Notes: a model not told the origin generated them from the letters alone. DNA of 44,693 nt from Rhodovibrionaceae bacterium (GCA_028282405.1 JANQIA010000164.1:1-44693), one strand, 5' to 3'; shown: positions 24,256-34,375, counted from the stretch's first letter. Translations and numbers: made by a program.

Positions 24256-27200
24256 ATGGCGCGCGACCTGAACGGTGCGACTCTGGGTACGGCAGACGAG
24301 ACGGGCATTCCGAGGATCGACGGAAACGATACCGCCCTGTTTCGGTTCTCGGCTTTCGCGCCCGATGAGGCGCTGCGCCTGGTGCCGGGGACAGCATCGC
24401 TCGAGCCGATCTCGACCTGGGCGCTCGGCCTGGATGCCTACATCGAGCAGCCCAGCGCTGCCTTTGTCAGCCTCCTGCAAACCGGTGACGGCGACGGCGA
24501 TCTCTTCCTGCGCGACAACGGCGATGGCACCGCCGGAATCGGGATCGATGGCGTGTACGATGGCGCCGTGTCCTTCGATGCCTGGAACCGCATCGTCGTG
24601 ACCGTGACCGAGGAAGGCGGCAACGCGGTCCTGCGCACCTACGTCAACGGCGAGCCTGTCGGAACCCAGGACCTTGGCGTCACCGACCGTTGGGACATCG
24701 ACCCGGACTTGGGCCTGAAGCTGTTCAGCGACGACAGCGGCGAGACGGCGGGCGGCGCTGTCTCCTCGGTCTTCTTCTCCACCGACGTGCCGAGTCCGGC
24801 GGAAGTCGCCGGGCTGTTGGCGACCGTTCCGACGGCGGACGCGGCAGGCTTCTTTCCCGCCCAGCCGACCCAGTCGGCGGTGGAGATCAACTTCGACAAC
24901 CAGGACGTCCAGCCCCGCTACGGCGATGCGGAGGTGGCCCTGGACGGCTTGGGCTTCCAGACCCCGGCCGCGATCGGCGACAGCGCCATCGCCTTCTCGA
25001 CCCAGTTCGGCATCGAGGGGCCCGGCGGCGCGGACATCGCGGTTCTCGACTATGCAGGCTATGCCCCGAACGAGGGTGTTCTCGTCGAGCTGCCGCTCCT
25101 CTCCTCGGATCTCTCCACCTACACCGCCGTCTGGGACATCCGCTTCGACGAGCTTCCCGGCTTCCAATCGCTGCTGCAGACCGATGTGAGCCAGGGCGGC
25201 GACGGCGAGCTTTTCATCCGCAGCGATGGCGGCATCGGCATCAACGGCGACTATGACGGGACAGTCTCGGTCGACACCTGGCACCGCATCGCCATCACGG
25301 TGGAGGACCAGAACGACGGCACCGCCATCCTGTCGAAGTACCTCGACGGTGCCTTCCTCGACAGCCAGACCGTCAGCGCCGACCGCTTCACCCTCTCGGC
25401 CGAAACGGGCTTCCTGCTGCTGAGCGACAACGATAGCGAGACCTCGACTGGCTATCTGGGGCACTTCGGGCTTTCGGAGGCGGTGCTCGACGCAGCGGAG
25501 ATCGCCGCGCTCGGCGGGGCGGACGGCGACGGGCCGTTCGAGGCGGTGGACCCTGTCGGGACGCGCAGCCTGACGCTCAACTTCGACTCGAGCTTCCGGC
25601 CCTACGACAGCCAGACCGGCTCCGTGCTCGTGTCTCTCGACGGCGGCGCGTTCACCTCGCTCTTGACCCTCGACACCTCGACGGTGCCGGGCGGGGCCAG
25701 CGCGCTGACCCGTGTCAACGAGGCCGTCTCTCTCAGCTTCGAAGTGCCGGAAGCGACCCAGACGGTCAGCTTCCAGTTCGCTTACGAGAACGCGGACAAT
25801 GACTGGTGGTGGGCGGTCGACAACCTGTCGGTCACCGAGAACGGCTCTGCCCTCTTCTCGGAGGACTTCGAAGGCCTCCCCCTCGACCCCTTCGTCTCGC
25901 CGGGCGAAGGCGGCGGTGACGGTACCGACTGGACCAATGTCGCGCCGGACGCTTGGAGCCGCGACAACACCACGACGCCGACCGGCGGCGTCGTCGAGTT
26001 CGAGGGCTGGACTTTCCTAGACAAGAACAGTTGGGTCGCGACCGCGGAAGACCAGGGGCGTGGGCAGTTCACGCTCGGCGAGGGCATCGTGGCGGTGGCC
26101 GATGGCGACGAGTACAGCGACCTCGGCGCCATCGGCGGCGATTCGATCAATGTCCTCCTGACCACGCCCGACATCGCTCTTCCCGGGAGTGACGGCGACT
26201 CCCCCGCGGCGGGGGACGAGGGGGCGCCGACCTACCAGATCGGCTTCGACAACTACGCGCCGACGGTCGAGTTCGGCTTCGGCGACGTGGCGGTGATCGA
26301 CGAGGAACCTGGCGCGCCCCTCCAGGACAACATCAACGACCTGCTGATCACCGAGGGCGAGGAGTCGCCCGAGATCGACCTCGCGGCGGTCTTCGGCGCC
26401 GGCGCAAGCAACTTCTCGGTCACCACCTCCGACGGCAGCTCGGTCGAGGCGGAAATCGACGGCACGACGTTGACGCTGAGCGGGCTGGCGCTCGGCCACT
26501 CGGACATCACGGTTACGGCCGTGGCAGAGAACGGTGGGGAGCTCGTCGAGAATTTCCGCGCCATCGTCGCCGGCGAGAACGCCTATGTCTTTGCGATCAT
26601 TCCCGACACACAGGACTACACCTCGAACCCGGGGATCGCCGAGACCTTCGGCAACATGACCGACTGGCTGGTCGAGCAGAAGGACAGTCTGGCAATCCAG
26701 CACGCGATCCACGTCGGCGACATCGTGCAGTTCGGTGCGGCCAACCAGTGGGAGATCGCCGAGGACGCCATGGAGCGGCTGGACGGCGAGATCTCCTACA
26801 CCCTCGCGGTCGGCAACCACGACCAGCAGCGCCCGGGATTCTCCTCGGCCTTCAGCTTCGAGAGCGACGTCGACACCTACTTCACGCCCGAGCAGGTGGG
26901 TGCGACGGCGGCCCAAGGCGGTGGAACCTACGACGGCTTCGACGTGGGCGAGGACACCTTCCAGAACGGCAACACCTACGCGGACTCGATCCGAAACCAC
27001 TACACCACGCTGACCACGCCGGACGGCACCGATTGGCTGATCTTCAGCCTCGAGTTCGGCATGCCGGACGACGTGCTGCGCTGGGCCTCGGAGGTGATCG
27101 AGAACCACCTGGACCACCGCGTCATCATCGACACGCACTCCTGGAATGGCGGTGACGGTCGTATCACGCCCACGACCGAGCCGCTCAACACCGACAACGG

Positions 27201-30200
27201 CGGCTGGGGTTACGCAATCCGTGACAACCCGCGGAGCGTGAATGACGGCGAGGACGCCTGGCGGGAGTTCGCCTCGAAGTATCCGAACATCACCTTCACC
27301 TTCAACGGCCACAACTTCATGGGTGGCGCCGAGACCGTGGTGAGCTACGGCGCCGGCGGCAATCCGGTCCACCAGGTCTTCGTGAATTACCAGAACGGTG
27401 CCTGGGCCGGTGTCGAGGGCGTCGGCACGAACGGTGGCAACGGCGCGATGCGCCTGATGGTGATCGACCCGGACAACGACCGCATCACCACCCATACCAA
27501 GGTGGTCGAGCTCGACAGCTACTACGACGCATTCCCGGACCACCAGGAAGTCTTCGAGGGCGTCAACCTCGGCACGCCCGAGCAGATCGCCATCGCCAAG
27601 GCCGGCGAGACCATGACGGTGACCGGCGACGGCATCTCGGCAACGGTCGAGCTCGATCCCTCGGCGACGATCGGCGATACGGCCGGGGCGACTTTCGAGT
27701 GGTTTGCGGCCGATGGCGAGAAGCTGGGCGAGACCGACGGCGGCGTGCTCTCGGTCGATCTCAAGACCGGCACCAACCGCCTGCTGCTGGAGGTCACCGA
27801 CCAGAACGGTAACGTGTCGACCGATGAGAAGGTGGTGATCGTCGAGGCGCCGGACGCGCTCTTGACCGAGACTTTCGACGACGGCGATTTGGCGGGATGG
27901 GGTTCGCCCGCGGGCGACCCCGCCAATCTCTTCGACCTCGGCACCGATCTCGGTTTCTCGCTGCCGTCGATCGGCGGCGTGGCGCAGATCCCGATCACGC
28001 TGCAGTTCGACTCTAGCTTCCGGCCCTACGGCGCCATGACCGGCGAGGTGATGGTCAGCTTCGACGGCGGCCAGAGCTTTTCGACGCTGTTGACGCTCGA
28101 CCCGAATACGGTCCCGGGCGGCTCCAGCTCGCTCGACCGCGCGAACGAGGAGGTCACCCTCGAGGTCTTGGCCCCGAGCAGCGCCAGCGACATCCAGTTC
28201 GCCTGGCGTCTCAGCCAGGCCGACAACGATTGGTGGTGGGCGATCGACAACGTCGAGGTCACCGGCCCGCTGGGCGTCGGCCAGACGCTCCTCGTCGAGA
28301 ATTTCGACGGCCTGCCGCTGCAGGACGTCGTCGACGAGCCCGCACCCGATCCGAACCGCCCGGTCTGGACCCCCACGCCGCCGGCCAACTGGACTCAGGA
28401 GGTTGCGCCTACGACTTCGCAGGGCACCACCGAGTGGCAAGGTTGGACCTTTGCCGACAAGGACTTCTGGATCTCCGTTGCGGGTAATCAGGCGCGCGAC
28501 ACTTTCGCGCTGGGCGAGAACACGCTCGCCATCGCCGATCCCGACGAGTGGGACGACAACAACGCCGGTGCGGCCGGGGACACGGACGAGTTCGACAGCA
28601 CGCTCAAGACCCCGGCGATCGACATCACCGGCATCGGCGGCGGTCAGCCGGCCGGGAGCGAGGCCGGTGTCGTCCGGGTCCCGCCGCTCTCGGGTGTCGA
28701 TGGCCTGCTGGTGACGCCGACCAGCTCCAGCGGCGAGATCGACACCTACAGCCTGATCTTCGACATCCTGCTGACGGAAACGACGCAGAGCTTCACGTCG
28801 CTCTTCCAGACCGACGTGAGCAATGGGGGCGACGCCGAGATCTACCTGCGCAACGATGGTGCCACGGCCAGCATCGGCATTTCCGGGGACTATGACGGCG
28901 CACTGACCTACGGCGAATGGGGCCGGCTCGCACTCGTTTTCGAAACTGACGAGAACGGCCAGCAGTCCCTGTCCAAGTACCTCGACGGCGTCTTCCTCGA
29001 CAGCCAGGTCGTCGACAGCGACGTCTCCGACGGCTCGCGCTGGACGATCGATGCGGACGAAGGCTTCCTGCTGTTCTCCGAACCGAACGGTTTCACTTCG
29101 GAGATCTTCACCAACGCGGTCCACTTCACGCCGGAGGCGCTGGACGCGGCGACCATCGCCGCGCTGGGCGGCGTCGACGTCGATGGGCCGGTGGATGCCG
29201 CCACCAACCCGGAGGCCTTCCAGTTCAACTTCGACAGTGCGCTCGACAGCTTGGACTACGGCACGGCAGGCCTCGCGCCGGTCAGCCTGGCCGGGCCGGA
29301 CGCCACCTCCTACCTGGTCAAGGGCTCCATCTTCGGCAATCCCAACGGCGAAGGCGAAGCGGCGCTCTATCAGCAGTCCAATGGGGCGAATGAGGTCCTG
29401 GTGTGGCTCGGCGAAGGCGCGGAAAGCTGGAGCGACTACGTCTTCGACCTGGTGGTGGAACCGGCGGATAACGATACCATCGGCGCCGTGTTCTACTACC
29501 AGGATGACGAGAACCACTATCGTCTGACCCTGAATCAGGAAGGCGATACCCGCACGCTGTCCAAGTTCGAGGAGGGTGTCGAAACGGTTCTCGCCACGGA
29601 GGCCGGGTCCTATCGTCACTTCGCGGCACAGGATCTGCGCATCGCGGTGCTGGGCAGCGAAATCGTCGTCACGCTGGACGACGAGCTGCTGTTCGACGGA
29701 CCGGTGACCGATGCAAGTCCGCTCGCCGGCGGCACCGTCGGGGTGCTGTCGCAGCTCATGGACCGCGCGATGTTTGACAACATCTCGGTCAATCCGATCG
29801 ACTTGGCCGCACGCGCACTGACCTCCGAGCCCTCCGGTCGCTGGGTCGCGGACCTGGACGGCAACGGGACGGCGACGGTGAACCTGACGGCCGCCGCCAG
29901 CCTCTCGGCCGCCGGTGTGGCCTCCTACGAGTGGCTGGTCGACGGCGAGGTCAGGGCAACCGGCGAGGCGGCGGCGCTGAACCTGGTCCCGGGCGAAACC
30001 ACGGTCACCCTGCGGGTCACCGATACCGACGGCGCGACGTCCGAGGACCGGATCACCGTCGAGGTCGCCGACAGCCGCGCCATCCTGGCGGCGGACGACT
30101 TCGAGGACGGCAATCTTGCCGGTTGGACCATCGTCGACGAGGGCACCCAGGAAGGCCCCTCGGACTGGCAGGTCGTGGACGGCGAGCTCGTGCAGGCCTC

Positions 30201-31035
30201 GGACATCCAGTCGGATCAGCAGGGCACCGGCAGTACCGCGTTCTCCGTGGAAGGCGATGGGCCCTACATCCTGCGCGACGGCACCTATGCGCTCTGGGAT
30301 GAGCCGGATGCACTGGAGTGGACCAACTACGCCCTCGAAGCGACCATCACGCCGAACGATGACGACGGCATCGGGCTGCTGTTCCGCTATACGGACCAGG
30401 ATAACTACTACAAGCTCGAGGCCGACGCACAGACCGGGCTGGTCATGCTGACCCGGCATCTCGACGGCCGAGAGACCATCCTGGCCCGAGGCTACGACGA
30501 CTATACCCCGGGCGAGAGTCAGCACTGGCGCATTGAGGTCAAGGACGGTGTGATCACGCCGTACATCGACGGCAAGAAGGTCTTCGGGACCGAGATCGAG
30601 GACCGGACCTTGGACAGTGGCACGGTGGGTCTCTACGCATGGGCCTCGGAAGACCTCGCCTTTGACGATGTGTTGGTGACCGAGCTTGGTGAAGCGTCCG
30701 GCGTCACCGAGATCGTCGGCACGGACGGCAATGACCGCCTCGTCGGCACCGACGGTGACGACATTCTCAACTCCCTTGGCGGCCGCTCCGATGTCCTGAC
30801 TGGCCTCGCCGGCTCGGACATTTTCGACTTTTCGGACACGACGAGCAACGGCGTTCGGGAGGTCCGGCGCATTACCGACTACAACGAAGAGGAAGACAGT
30901 ATCCTCCTCGGCCCGGACGTAGAGGTCGCACGTGTGCGGGAGACGGGAGTGGGAACGCTCCTGTACCTCGACGGCGACCAAGACCTCATCATCCTGGAAG
31001 GAATCAGCGGCCTCTACAGCGATGGGTTCTTCTAG
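24256..31035 (+). CDS. Giant modular RTX-like secreted protein with calcineurin-like phosphoesterase domain
   Basis: A ~2259-residue acidic protein, lacking an N-terminal signal peptide. Modules in order (approximate residues): two LamG/concanavalin-like domains (20-200, 210-435); module A with FDSSFRPY and DNDWWWA (441-622); a metallophosphoesterase (776-1082) showing IPDTQDY, HVGDIVQFG, VGNHDQQ, IDTHSWNGG and FNGHNFMGG, i.e. the D, GD, GNHD, H and GHx metal ligands; a PKD-like domain (1129-1199); a second module A (1250-1449); a third LamG-like domain (1479-1649); a DUF1080-like sandwich (1679-1849); PKD-like (1859-1939); another DUF1080-like sandwich (1944-2145); and an RTX-like tail with GTDGNDRLVGTDGDDIL (from 2154). 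The tail fits type I secretion. No HlyB/HlyD genes are nearby. The substrate (nucleotide, phosphodiester or phospholipid) is unknown. Confidence 0.9.
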   Translation: MARDLNGATLGTADETGIPRIDGNDTALFRFSAFAPDEALRLVPGTASLEPISTWALGLDAYIEQPSAAFVSLLQTGDGDGDLFLRDNGDGTAGIGIDGVYDGAVSFDAWNRIVVTVTEEGGNAVLRTYVNGEPVGTQDLGVTDRWDIDPDLGLKLFSDDSGETAGGAVSSVFFSTDVPSPAEVAGLLATVPTADAAGFFPAQPTQSAVEINFDNQDVQPRYGDAEVALDGLGFQTPAAIGDSAIAFSTQFGIEGPGGADIAVLDYAGYAPNEGVLVELPLLSSDLSTYTAVWDIRFDELPGFQSLLQTDVSQGGDGELFIRSDGGIGINGDYDGTVSVDTWHRIAITVEDQNDGTAILSKYLDGAFLDSQTVSADRFTLSAETGFLLLSDNDSETSTGYLGHFGLSEAVLDAAEIAALGGADGDGPFEAVDPVGTRSLTLNFDSSFRPYDSQTGSVLVSLDGGAFTSLLTLDTSTVPGGASALTRVNEAVSLSFEVPEATQTVSFQFAYENADNDWWWAVDNLSVTENGSALFSEDFEGLPLDPFVSPGEGGGDGTDWTNVAPDAWSRDNTTTPTGGVVEFEGWTFLDKNSWVATAEDQGRGQFTLGEGIVAVADGDEYSDLGAIGGDSINVLLTTPDIALPGSDGDSPAAGDEGAPTYQIGFDNYAPTVEFGFGDVAVIDEEPGAPLQDNINDLLITEGEESPEIDLAAVFGAGASNFSVTTSDGSSVEAEIDGTTLTLSGLALGHSDITVTAVAENGGELVENFRAIVAGENAYVFAIIPDTQDYTSNPGIAETFGNMTDWLVEQKDSLAIQHAIHVGDIVQFGAANQWEIAEDAMERLDGEISYTLAVGNHDQQRPGFSSAFSFESDVDTYFTPEQVGATAAQGGGTYDGFDVGEDTFQNGNTYADSIRNHYTTLTTPDGTDWLIFSLEFGMPDDVLRWASEVIENHLDHRVIIDTHSWNGGDGRITPTTEPLNTDNGGWGYAIRDNPRSVNDGEDAWREFASKYPNITFTFNGHNFMGGAETVVSYGAGGNPVHQVFVNYQNGAWAGVEGVGTNGGNGAMRLMVIDPDNDRITTHTKVVELDSYYDAFPDHQEVFEGVNLGTPEQIAIAKAGETMTVTGDGISATVELDPSATIGDTAGATFEWFAADGEKLGETDGGVLSVDLKTGTNRLLLEVTDQNGNVSTDEKVVIVEAPDALLTETFDDGDLAGWGSPAGDPANLFDLGTDLGFSLPSIGGVAQIPITLQFDSSFRPYGAMTGEVMVSFDGGQSFSTLLTLDPNTVPGGSSSLDRANEEVTLEVLAPSSASDIQFAWRLSQADNDWWWAIDNVEVTGPLGVGQTLLVENFDGLPLQDVVDEPAPDPNRPVWTPTPPANWTQEVAPTTSQGTTEWQGWTFADKDFWISVAGNQARDTFALGENTLAIADPDEWDDNNAGAAGDTDEFDSTLKTPAIDITGIGGGQPAGSEAGVVRVPPLSGVDGLLVTPTSSSGEIDTYSLIFDILLTETTQSFTSLFQTDVSNGGDAEIYLRNDGATASIGISGDYDGALTYGEWGRLALVFETDENGQQSLSKYLDGVFLDSQVVDSDVSDGSRWTIDADEGFLLFSEPNGFTSEIFTNAVHFTPEALDAATIAALGGVDVDGPVDAATNPEAFQFNFDSALDSLDYGTAGLAPVSLAGPDATSYLVKGSIFGNPNGEGEAALYQQSNGANEVLVWLGEGAESWSDYVFDLVVEPADNDTIGAVFYYQDDENHYRLTLNQEGDTRTLSKFEEGVETVLATEAGSYRHFAAQDLRIAVLGSEIVVTLDDELLFDGPVTDASPLAGGTVGVLSQLMDRAMFDNISVNPIDLAARALTSEPSGRWVADLDGNGTATVNLTAAASLSAAGVASYEWLVDGEVRATGEAAALNLVPGETTVTLRVTDTDGATSEDRITVEVADSRAILAADDFEDGNLAGWTIVDEGTQEGPSDWQVVDGELVQASDIQSDQQGTGSTAFSVEGDGPYILRDGTYALWDEPDALEWTNYALEATITPNDDDGIGLLFRYTDQDNYYKLEADAQTGLVMLTRHLDGRETILARGYDDYTPGESQHWRIEVKDGVITPYIDGKKVFGTEIEDRTLDSGTVGLYAWASEDLAFDDVLVTELGEASGVTEIVGTDGNDRLVGTDGDDILNSLGGRSDVLTGLAGSDIFDFSDTTSNGVREVRRITDYNEEEDSILLGPDVEVARVRETGVGTLLYLDGDQDLIILEGISGLYSDGFF

Positions 31036-31092
31036 ACGAGGCCGTTCAAACACAACCCGGCGACACGCGTGAAGTGACGAGAGGAGAAAAAG

Positions 31093-31608
31093 ATGAACAA
31101 ACTCCAAGCGGCCATCCTTGGCCTTTTCCTGGCGACCGGCCCATCACAAGTAGCGGCCGTTCCCATTGATACCTCGGACTTCGACAGCCAAACGCGGCTT
31201 GTGGAGACAACGGGGTCTGTCGTCTTCGACGGCTTTGGTGACATATTCATTGCGTCCGATGCCGGGTCGACAGTCAGCGTCGATTCCTTCCTGGTGTCGG
31301 ACCCGACCAATGCGTCTCTCGATTTCGTTGACCTGCCGAGCATCCTCTCGCCGGCCACCGCTGTGTCGATCATGGAGGAGATAGTCGAGTTCTTGTTTGA
31401 GGACGGCGGCGTTGGCTATTTGCTCGTCGTTGATGTGACCGGCGGGGGCGTCGATTTCACGGACGCAACGTCCTTCGTCGACAGCGATGCCTTTATCACG
31501 CTCGATGAGCTGACCCGTGCGGCACCGCTGTCGGTCCCTCCTACGCTTCCGTTGTTGATCGCTGGCGTCGCTGGTCTTGCGCTCATCCGGCGCGCGCGTT
31601 CGTCTTAG
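31093..31608 (+). CDS. Small exported protein with VPLPA/PEP-CTERM-like sorting signal
   Basis: A 171-residue protein with an N-terminal signal peptide (LQAAILGLFLATGPSQVAA, then VPID). Its C-terminus has the tripartite form of an exosortase tag: VPPTLPLLIAGVAGLALI followed by the basic RRARSS. The proline motif is closest to the VPLPA variant known from alphaproteobacteria. The body is acidic and beta-rich without a known domain. GAGGAGAAAAAG precedes the ATG. It starts 57 bases after the giant gene on the same strand and could be co-transcribed. An exosortase gene is not in the window. Confidence 0.8.
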   Translation: MNKLQAAILGLFLATGPSQVAAVPIDTSDFDSQTRLVETTGSVVFDGFGDIFIASDAGSTVSVDSFLVSDPTNASLDFVDLPSILSPATAVSIMEEIVEFLFEDGGVGYLLVVDVTGGGVDFTDATSFVDSDAFITLDELTRAAPLSVPPTLPLLIAGVAGLALIRRARSS

Positions 31609-31736
31609 AGCTTTATCGGGCTCGATTGAACCATTCTGACGGAGCGCCTTTACGGTCAAGAGAGAAGCAGACTTGTTTCCATCTAGCCTGACAAGGCTTT
31701 GACAAGACCGCCATCGAGGGCGGTGATCGAGGCTTC
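31609..31736. other. Convergent intergenic region with a weak hairpin
   Basis: Both flanking genes end here. A short stem ACCGCC/GGCGGT (31707-31724) with a six-base loop is the only structure seen and is a weak candidate terminator. Confidence 0.4.
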
Positions 31737-33275
31737 TCAGTCGTACCCGAACGCCTTTATCATGGGCTTGAGCCGGTGCATGTGGGGCTCGAGGTACTGG
31801 CGATAGTGCCGCCAGCGCCCGATCGAATCCCTGTGTATCGGCTGGCGCACCTCGGAGTGGGTCGGCGAATTGACATGCCTGTTCGCGATCTGGCTTCGGT
31901 AGTCCCGAACAGCCTCGTCCCAGGACAGGCCGACCGCGTCGAGTGAGCGCCGGGCTTCCCGCTCGAAGTCGGCGACCACGTCTTCGTAGCGCACCTCGAC
32001 CCAGGTGTCCGCGTCGAGCAGCTCGCGGTAGCGCAGCCAGGCCTCCATCTCGAAGCGATACATCTCGCAGGCCGTCTCCCAACTGAGCAGCATGGCGCTG
32101 GTCTCGGTGAGGCGGAACATGCGGAGAATGCAGCTTACGATCACATCCCGCGGATCGCGCAGGGCGACGATGAAACGCGAGTCTCCAAAGAGGCGCAGCA
32201 AGCCGGGAAGCAAGGAGGTGTGGTTCGGGTTCTTGTCTAGGTGCACCCGTCCGGACAGGGGCTCTCCAAGCGCGGCCGCCATGTAGTCGATGTAGCGCGT
32301 CCTTTCCCGCGCGATGGCCTCGGGCGGGATGGCATTCAGGGTCTCGACCGTCAGCGCGCCGCCGCCGGCCCTGCACAGGCGGGGAAAGATGTCGCGGCTG
32401 AAGACGACCCGCTCGGGCGAGGCGACCAGATCGGGATGGGCGTCGAGGCATCGCTCCAGCAAGGTGGTGCCGGAGCGGGGAAAGCCGATCAGGTGCGCGA
32501 TGCCGGAGCAGCGAGGGTCGGGCGCGAGCGCCGTGCGCTGCCAGGACTCGATGGTGCGGCGATCCAGTCGCTCCGCCAGACGGCCAAGCGCGGCGTTGTT
32601 CGCCCGGGCTCTTGCGATGAGCTGCCCGGTCTGGGGTAGGCCGAGAACGAGGGCATGCGCCCGGCCGATGGCCTTGGCCGCGGCCTCGTAGTCGCCCTCG
32701 GCATCTCTGATGTGGCAGAGCTCTGACCAGGCTTCGGATTGGACGCGGATATCGAGGTCTTCTTTTGTCAGCGAAGCGAAGGTCGCTTCGGCATCTCGGA
32801 AATGGCCTATTCGCCGCAGAATGCGACCGCGCACCAGCTTGGGCTCCGGCGCCCCTGGGGCTTCGCGAATGCAGGCTTCGATGGCGGAAAGCGCATCGTC
32901 GAGGCGTCCCGATTGTTCATAGAGCACCGCCAACTCGGCCCGTATGGCCGGCGGCACCTGCTCTTGCCGTTCCAGCAGTTCGATCGCCCGCTGTTGCCGG
33001 AAGATGCGCGCATAGCTCTGGGCGATGACCGGGGAGACGCGACCGTCAGCCCCGCCCAGGCGCGTGGCTTCTTCGAGCAGTTGTTCTGCGCGCAGGATCT
33101 CGTGCCGGCCGCCGAAGGCGCGCGCAGCTTCGAGAAGGGCGCGCACGTTCTCCGGCCGTTCGCGGAGCGCCGCATCGAAAGCCTGAAGCGCCGCGTCGAG
33201 GTCGTGCTTGGCCCAAAGCGCCCGCGCCTTCTGCAGCGCGCCGAAGTCGGAGAGCTGCTCGGCAGAAACAATCAT
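31737..33275 (-). CDS. TPR-repeat sulfotransferase
   Basis: A 512-residue two-part protein. Residues ~10-220 are alanine/leucine-rich helical pairs of tetratricopeptide type (for example DLDAALQAFDAALRERPENV). From ~258 the sulfotransferase domain begins: the PAPS 5'-phosphosulfate loop IGFPRSGTTLLERCLDAHP at ~261-279, and later FIVALRDPRDVIVSCILRMF for the 3'-phosphate site. No signal peptide. Known relatives sulfate proteins or cell-surface glycans; the acceptor here is unknown. The gene is convergent with the CTERM-type protein and stands alone. Confidence 0.88.
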   Translation of the reverse strand: MIVSAEQLSDFGALQKARALWAKHDLDAALQAFDAALRERPENVRALLEAARAFGGRHEILRAEQLLEEATRLGGADGRVSPVIAQSYARIFRQQRAIELLERQEQVPPAIRAELAVLYEQSGRLDDALSAIEACIREAPGAPEPKLVRGRILRRIGHFRDAEATFASLTKEDLDIRVQSEAWSELCHIRDAEGDYEAAAKAIGRAHALVLGLPQTGQLIARARANNAALGRLAERLDRRTIESWQRTALAPDPRCSGIAHLIGFPRSGTTLLERCLDAHPDLVASPERVVFSRDIFPRLCRAGGGALTVETLNAIPPEAIARERTRYIDYMAAALGEPLSGRVHLDKNPNHTSLLPGLLRLFGDSRFIVALRDPRDVIVSCILRMFRLTETSAMLLSWETACEMYRFEMEAWLRYRELLDADTWVEVRYEDVVADFEREARRSLDAVGLSWDEAVRDYRSQIANRHVNSPTHSEVRQPIHRDSIGRWRHYRQYLEPHMHRLKPMIKAFGYD

Positions 33276-33464
33276 CCACTGGCCATCCCGAGCGACAGCT
33301 CCTCCAAGAAACGATCTATGGGCCGTTTTGAATCACGCGCAAAGCCGGCGCAGGTTGGCCTGTTGGCCGGGTGCACAGCGACCGAGCGTTCGGTCCGCCG
33401 CGCATGGTAGTGGGGTCCTCACCAGGTGCAAGAAGAGCTTCGGGTGGTAGACGGGCGTCAGAGG
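33276..33464. other. Intergenic region upstream of the sulfotransferase
   Basis: 189 bases between the LysR stop and the sulfotransferase start. No gene, repeat or clear promoter seen. Confidence 0.4.
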
Positions 33465-34361
33465 TCAGGGCGCATCCGCAGGGCCGAACGACCCGATAAG
33501 CCATGTCCGGAACCGCTTTACGAAGTCCAGGTGGGCGGCGTGGTCGGGGACGACGACCACGTAGGGCTGGACCGAAGGAATGCTCCGTTCGAGCGGAGCG
33601 ACCAGCTCGCCCCGGTCGATCATGTCGCGCAGCAGGAGCCGGTGCCCCATGGCGACGCCGCCGCCTGCGCGCGCCGTGTCGATCGCCATGCTGTAGTGGG
33701 TGAAGAACTGACCGTCCCCGCCCAGCCTGTCCGCGACACCCGCATCCGTCAGCCATCTCGGCCAATCGTCCGACCAATAAGTGTCGTGGAGCAAGACGCA
33801 GCGCGCGAGATCCTCGGCTGTTCGGATTGCGTGAAGCTCCGCGTATTCCGGCGTGCAAACGGGCGTCAGCGCGTCATGTCCGAGCAGGGTCGATGTCAGC
33901 CCGCTCTGCGCGGTCGCCCCGTAGCGAATGCCGATCTGCGCGTCCGATTTTGCAAAGTCGACAACCTCCGCCTCGGCCGCGATCACGATGTCCAAGTGGG
34001 CCGCCGATTTCTGGAACTGCGGCAGGCGCGGCACGAGCCAGAGCGCCGCGAAGGCGGGCAGGACGGTCAACTTCAGTTGCCCGCGAAGGCGCGAGCCGGC
34101 GAGCCGTTCGGTCTCCGCCTCGAGGATGTTGAAGGCGTTTCTCGCTGCAGAGTGATACCGCCGGCCGGCGTCCGTCAGGGCCACGCGTCGACCAACTCTT
34201 CTAAACAAAGAAATTCCGAGATACTGCTCCAGATGACTGACCTGCTGGCTGACAGCGCCTTTCGATACCCTCAGCTCGTCTGCGGCCTGGGAGAAACTCT
34301 CGAACTCGGCGGCCAGCTCGAAATAGCGTACCGCCTTCAAGGGAGGCATCAGCCTTGTCAT
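33465..34361 (-). CDS. LysR-family regulator (GcvA-like)
   Basis: A 298-residue LysR protein. The winged HTH covers residues ~6-65 (LKAVRYFELAAEFESFSQAA, then VSKGAVSQQVSHLEQYLGI and LFRR), and the effector domain runs from ~90 with QLKLTVLPAFAALWLVPRL. The N-terminal pattern and the FAALWLVPRL segment fit the GcvA branch, which often controls amino-acid metabolism genes. It is divergent from the dioxygenase/SHMT-like pair across a 104-base gap with a perfect palindrome, so it very likely controls that pair. Confidence 0.92.
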   Translation of the reverse strand: MTRLMPPLKAVRYFELAAEFESFSQAADELRVSKGAVSQQVSHLEQYLGISLFRRVGRRVALTDAGRRYHSAARNAFNILEAETERLAGSRLRGQLKLTVLPAFAALWLVPRLPQFQKSAAHLDIVIAAEAEVVDFAKSDAQIGIRYGATAQSGLTSTLLGHDALTPVCTPEYAELHAIRTAEDLARCVLLHDTYWSDDWPRWLTDAGVADRLGGDGQFFTHYSMAIDTARAGGGVAMGHRLLLRDMIDRGELVAPLERSIPSVQPYVVVVPDHAAHLDFVKRFRTWLIGSFGPADAP

Positions 34362-34375
34362 CGTTTAGAAAACCT

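Noticed and set aside
26017-31107. Open frame of about 1700 codons antisense to the giant protein
   Set aside because: It is the reverse-frame shadow of GC-rich, acidic repeat coding; the sense strand has recognisable domains, a ribosome site and an RTX end, while the antisense product has no family features.
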